A stretch of 64,000 nucleotides of DNA from CAWHYG01 sp963833505. GTDB taxonomy: Bacteria; Eisenbacteria; RBG-16-71-46; CAIMUX01. A program made the translations under genes and the position numbers. Positions within the stretch are counted from its first letter, which is position 1. Every line of letters begins with the position of its first letter. This document shows, in pieces, positions 61,566 through 64,000 of the stretch. The DNA lies in the NCBI GenBank assembly GCA_963833505.1, contig CAWHYG010000008.1, forward strand, positions 124,001-188,000, in the 5' to 3' direction. The notes beneath the pieces were generated by a model. That model did not search any database and was not told where the DNA came from. It was given only the letters and a program-made list of their open reading frames with translations.

Positions 61566-63914
61566 ATGAACATTTCCGGACAATCCCGCGGTCCCTGTTT
61601 CCGCTGGATGCTCCTGCTCCCGGCCCTCGCCCTGGCGGCGGCTTCTTCGGCGGCTCTCGCCGACGACTGGCCACGGCAGTTCGACTCGGACAGCGGCTCC
61701 TTTGTGATCTACGAGCCGCAGCCGGAGACCTTGAATGGGGACCTCTTGACCGGCCGCGCCGCCTTCTCGCTGACGAAGGCCAGTGGACAGAGCCCGGTCT
61801 TCGGCGTGCTCTGGTTCACCGAGCACGTCCAGATCGACCGCGACAGCAGCACGGTGGAGGCGCGGAATTTTGACGTCACGCGGGTGCGCCTCCCGGGGAT
61901 CTCGTCGGGCGATGCGCACAGCTACGAGACCCTGGTGGAGCAGCAGGCCGCGCAGTGGAACCTGTCGGGATCGATGGAAGAGCTGGAGGCCGGCTTGGCG
62001 GCCGCGGAGAAGGAACGCGCCAGTGTGGCCAATCTCGACAACACTCCGCCGCGCATCGTCTTCTCCTACGAGAAGGCGATCCTGGTCCAGTACGATGGCG
62101 ACCCGGCCCTGGAGACGATCGAAGGCAGCAACCTCGAGCGCGTTTCCAACACGCCCTACGCGATCATCTACGACCCGGCGGCCGGCGATTACTACCTGAG
62201 CGGCGCGCGCCTCTGGTACACCTCGAAGGATCCCGTCGGCCAGTGGCGCAACATCCCGGCGCCGCCGCAGGCGGTGGCCGACGTCACGCCTCCCGACACT
62301 TCGTCCACCGACCAGATCCAGGGTGCGCCGCCTGTCGTCCTCACCGCGACCGAGCCCACCGAGCTGATCTCGATCGCTGGCGAGCCGGACTTCGCGCCGC
62401 TGGTCGACGGCGAGCTCCTCTATGTTCGGAACACGGAGAGCGACGTGGTGCGGGAGGTGAGCACGCAGTCGCTCTACGTCCTCCTGGCCGGCCGGTGGTA
62501 TCGCGCTCCGACTCCCGACGGTCCATGGAGCTACGTTTCCGCTGACGGCCTGCCCGAGAGCTTCAGCCGGGTTCCGGCCGATTCCCCCAAGGGAGAGATC
62601 CTGGCTTCGGTCGCCGGGACCGAGGAAGCTGACGACGCGGTGGCCGACGCCGAAATCCCGCAGACGAGCGCGATCCGGCGCGACAGCACGGACTTCCAGG
62701 TGAGCTATGACGGCGCGCCGCAGTTCGACCCGGTCGAGGGCACCAAGCTGCAGTACGCGCTCAATACCGACGCCCAGGTGCTCCTGGCCGACGGACGGTA
62801 CTACGCCTGCGACCAGGGAGTCTGGTACGTGTCGGATCAGCCCGAAGGCCCCTGGAGCGTCAGCGAGACCCGGCCCTTGGAGTGCGACGACATCCCTCCG
62901 AGCTGTCCGGATTACGACGTGCGCTACGTCTACATTTATGAGGCGACGCCGGACTTCGTCTACGAGGGCTATCTGCCCGGCTACGTCGGCTGTTTTCCCT
63001 ACGACGGCACCGTGGTCTACGGAACGGGGTACTATTACCGGCCCTGGAGAAGCCACCGGCACTACTTCCCGCGGCCGTTCACCTGGGGATTCTCCCCTCA
63101 CTACAATCCATGGCTGAGCCGCTGGAGCTTCGGCTACAGCTACGAGTCCGGCTTCCTGCGCCCAGGGTCGCGCCGGGAATCCCAGCCGCGTTCCCATTCG
63201 GGCGCGTTCCAAAGAACCGCGCTCTGGTTCGGCCCCGGCGGCTACCACCGGCCCCTGCTCGCCGCGGATCAGACATTGCTCAGGACGCGCACCTCGATCA
63301 GAAAAGTGCGGCGCGCCGCCGATTCGCTGCCGGTCAACATCTACAGCCGGTCGACCAACATCCAGCGAGTCAACCGGACTGCGGCACTCAAGCCGGTGCC
63401 CGCTGTCCGCACCTATCCGGTCCGTCCGGTCAGCCTGCCCAACAACGTCTTCGCCGGGAAGGACGGGAAGGTCTATCAGCGCGACCCGGGCGGCGCCTGG
63501 ACGGTCAGCAAGGGAAAGCGATGGGTTCCGGCACGCGGCTTCAGCCGCGGGAGCGCGGCCGGTGGAAAGGCGCCAACGACCCCGGCGACAGCGAAACGCA
63601 ACGTCGCCCCGCCCGCGATCCGTCCGTTCCCGATGCGGGTGCCGGCGCCGTCGCCGGTGCGGCTCCCCACAATCCGTCCCGTGCCTCCTCCGATCAGCAA
63701 GGATCCGGGAGACCTGGAGCGCGAATACCAGGCACGGGAGCATGTCGGACGCGAATCGCCGCCGGAACCGACCCCCGCTCCCAGACCGCCGGAGGTGCGC
63801 CCGACCCCTGCTCCGGCCACTCCGTCGCCGGCCCAGCCGGCGCCGGCCAAACCCGCGCCGGCCCGTCCCGAACCGAAGCGCGAACCGCCGAAGAAGAACG
63901 CGAACGGCCGCTAG
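61566..63914 (+). CDS. Large secreted protein of unknown function (Pro-rich C-terminus)
   Basis: AAGGAGG precedes ATG 61566. The 782-residue product has a signal peptide (MLLLPALALAAASSAALA) and residues 30-110 beginning FDSDSGSFVIYEPQPETLNG. It then has three repeats that each start with a PRI/PTE-FDY-like strand and end with YYxxxGxWYxSxxPxGPW: ARLWYTSKDPVGQWRNIPAP, AGRWYRAPTPDGPWSYVSAD and QGVWYVSDQPEGPWSVSETR. An aromatic domain follows (YVYIYEATPDFVYEGYLPGY, GTGYYYRPWRSHRHYFPRP). From about 660 a basic, proline-rich low-complexity tail follows. Similar bacterial proteins are often labelled carbohydrate-binding family V/XII, but that name is not backed by a known function. Surface exposure is likely. 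Confidence 0.8.
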   Translation: MNISGQSRGPCFRWMLLLPALALAAASSAALADDWPRQFDSDSGSFVIYEPQPETLNGDLLTGRAAFSLTKASGQSPVFGVLWFTEHVQIDRDSSTVEARNFDVTRVRLPGISSGDAHSYETLVEQQAAQWNLSGSMEELEAGLAAAEKERASVANLDNTPPRIVFSYEKAILVQYDGDPALETIEGSNLERVSNTPYAIIYDPAAGDYYLSGARLWYTSKDPVGQWRNIPAPPQAVADVTPPDTSSTDQIQGAPPVVLTATEPTELISIAGEPDFAPLVDGELLYVRNTESDVVREVSTQSLYVLLAGRWYRAPTPDGPWSYVSADGLPESFSRVPADSPKGEILASVAGTEEADDAVADAEIPQTSAIRRDSTDFQVSYDGAPQFDPVEGTKLQYALNTDAQVLLADGRYYACDQGVWYVSDQPEGPWSVSETRPLECDDIPPSCPDYDVRYVYIYEATPDFVYEGYLPGYVGCFPYDGTVVYGTGYYYRPWRSHRHYFPRPFTWGFSPHYNPWLSRWSFGYSYESGFLRPGSRRESQPRSHSGAFQRTALWFGPGGYHRPLLAADQTLLRTRTSIRKVRRAADSLPVNIYSRSTNIQRVNRTAALKPVPAVRTYPVRPVSLPNNVFAGKDGKVYQRDPGGAWTVSKGKRWVPARGFSRGSAAGGKAPTTPATAKRNVAPPAIRPFPMRVPAPSPVRLPTIRPVPPPISKDPGDLEREYQAREHVGRESPPEPTPAPRPPEVRPTPAPATPSPAQPAPAKPAPARPEPKREPPKKNANGR

Positions 63915-63928
63915 GCTGCATCCTTCAG

Positions 63929-64000
63929 GATCGCCCGTCGCCCGGCACCGGAGATGCCCGGAAGGCACGGGCGCGCGCCGGCCGCAGAGACAGGCATACC
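63929..64000. repeat. Dispersed repeat, copy C (cut by the window edge)
   Basis: TCAGGATCGCCCGTCGC, CGGCACCGGAGATGCCCG and CAGAGACAGGCATACC match the left half of copy A at 6512-6585 in order and orientation. The identical 41-nt core of copies A and B would begin just outside the window. Confidence 0.7.

Noticed and set aside
60693..63968. A 1091-codon minus-strand open frame opposite the NTF2-like and large secreted genes
   Set aside because: Arg/Gly/Val-rich with no recognisable motif. It spans two well-supported plus-strand genes with signal peptides and good ribosome binding sites, and an intrinsic hairpin between them.
1..64000. tRNA, rRNA or tmRNA genes
   Set aside because: No conserved T-arm/acceptor pattern or rRNA-like stretch was recognised when reading intergenic regions. 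A covariance search was not possible, so small RNAs cannot be excluded.

Overview
The window is a strongly GC-rich piece of a bacterial chromosome from a Gram-negative-type (two-membrane) organism. It carries a TolC/adaptor/RND efflux set, lipoprotein signal peptides, outer-membrane barrel candidates and secreted proteins with FlgD-like C-terminal domains. FlgD-like C-termini, SBBP-type beta-propeller repeats and a recurring W-G-x-I-K C-terminus together suggest an uncultured lineage of the FCB superphylum, most likely Candidatus Eisenbacteria or a neighbour. This placement is inference; there is no rRNA or other marker here to prove it. I saw no tRNA, rRNA or CRISPR array.

Layout. 0-3.2 kb: a truncated gene, a HIT hydrolase, a secreted YVTN-type propeller and a repeat-rich stretch with transposase remnants. 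3.1-17.4 kb, all on the minus strand: a large secreted TPR-CHAT protein, an S9 peptidase, a collapsed HTH/HEPN (MNT-HEPN-like) locus with a candidate operator, a SWIM-SNF2 helicase with a frameshifted partner gene, a secreted propeller protein and MurJ. 17.6-21.4 kb: five tandem paralogues encoding small secreted cysteine-rich modular proteins with the same C-terminal WGxIKSxYR motif, conserved leaders and conserved downstream hairpins. 21.4-29.5 kb: glnS, an octaheme c-type lipoprotein, a fused alpha/beta 2-oxoacid dehydrogenase E1 and a solitary N6-adenine DNA methylase.

A short intergenic stretch at 29.5-29.65 kb holds four DnaA-box-like nonamers and an AT-rich segment, so it is an origin candidate. 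Genes to its left run almost entirely leftward and the right end of the window runs rightward, which fits. 29.7-41.2 kb holds a secreted carboxypeptidase-regulatory-repeat protein, queF, dodecin, a DnaQ-type exonuclease, a monoheme/barrel protein with YceI, a HEAT protein, a DUF1579 protein, threonine synthase and PepF. 41.3-50.7 kb holds a decayed permease copy, a beta-helix protein with the WGxIK tail, a three-gene ABC-2 exporter, a lipoprotein serpin flanked by repeats (one inverted copy and a 182-bp tandem array), a VOC protein and two peroxiredoxins, one frameshifted. 51.4-63.9 kb, all plus strand: a TolC/adaptor/RND operon followed by a two-component system, a MarR-DoxX pair, an NTF2-like protein with a Met-rich tail and a large secreted protein of unknown function.

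Several otherwise intact genes carry single-base frameshifts (TPR-CHAT C-terminus, SNF2 partner, AhpC-type peroxiredoxin). Either the genome carries recent lesions or the assembly has residual indel errors. A dispersed repeat occurs three times (6.5, 32.8 and 63.9 kb).
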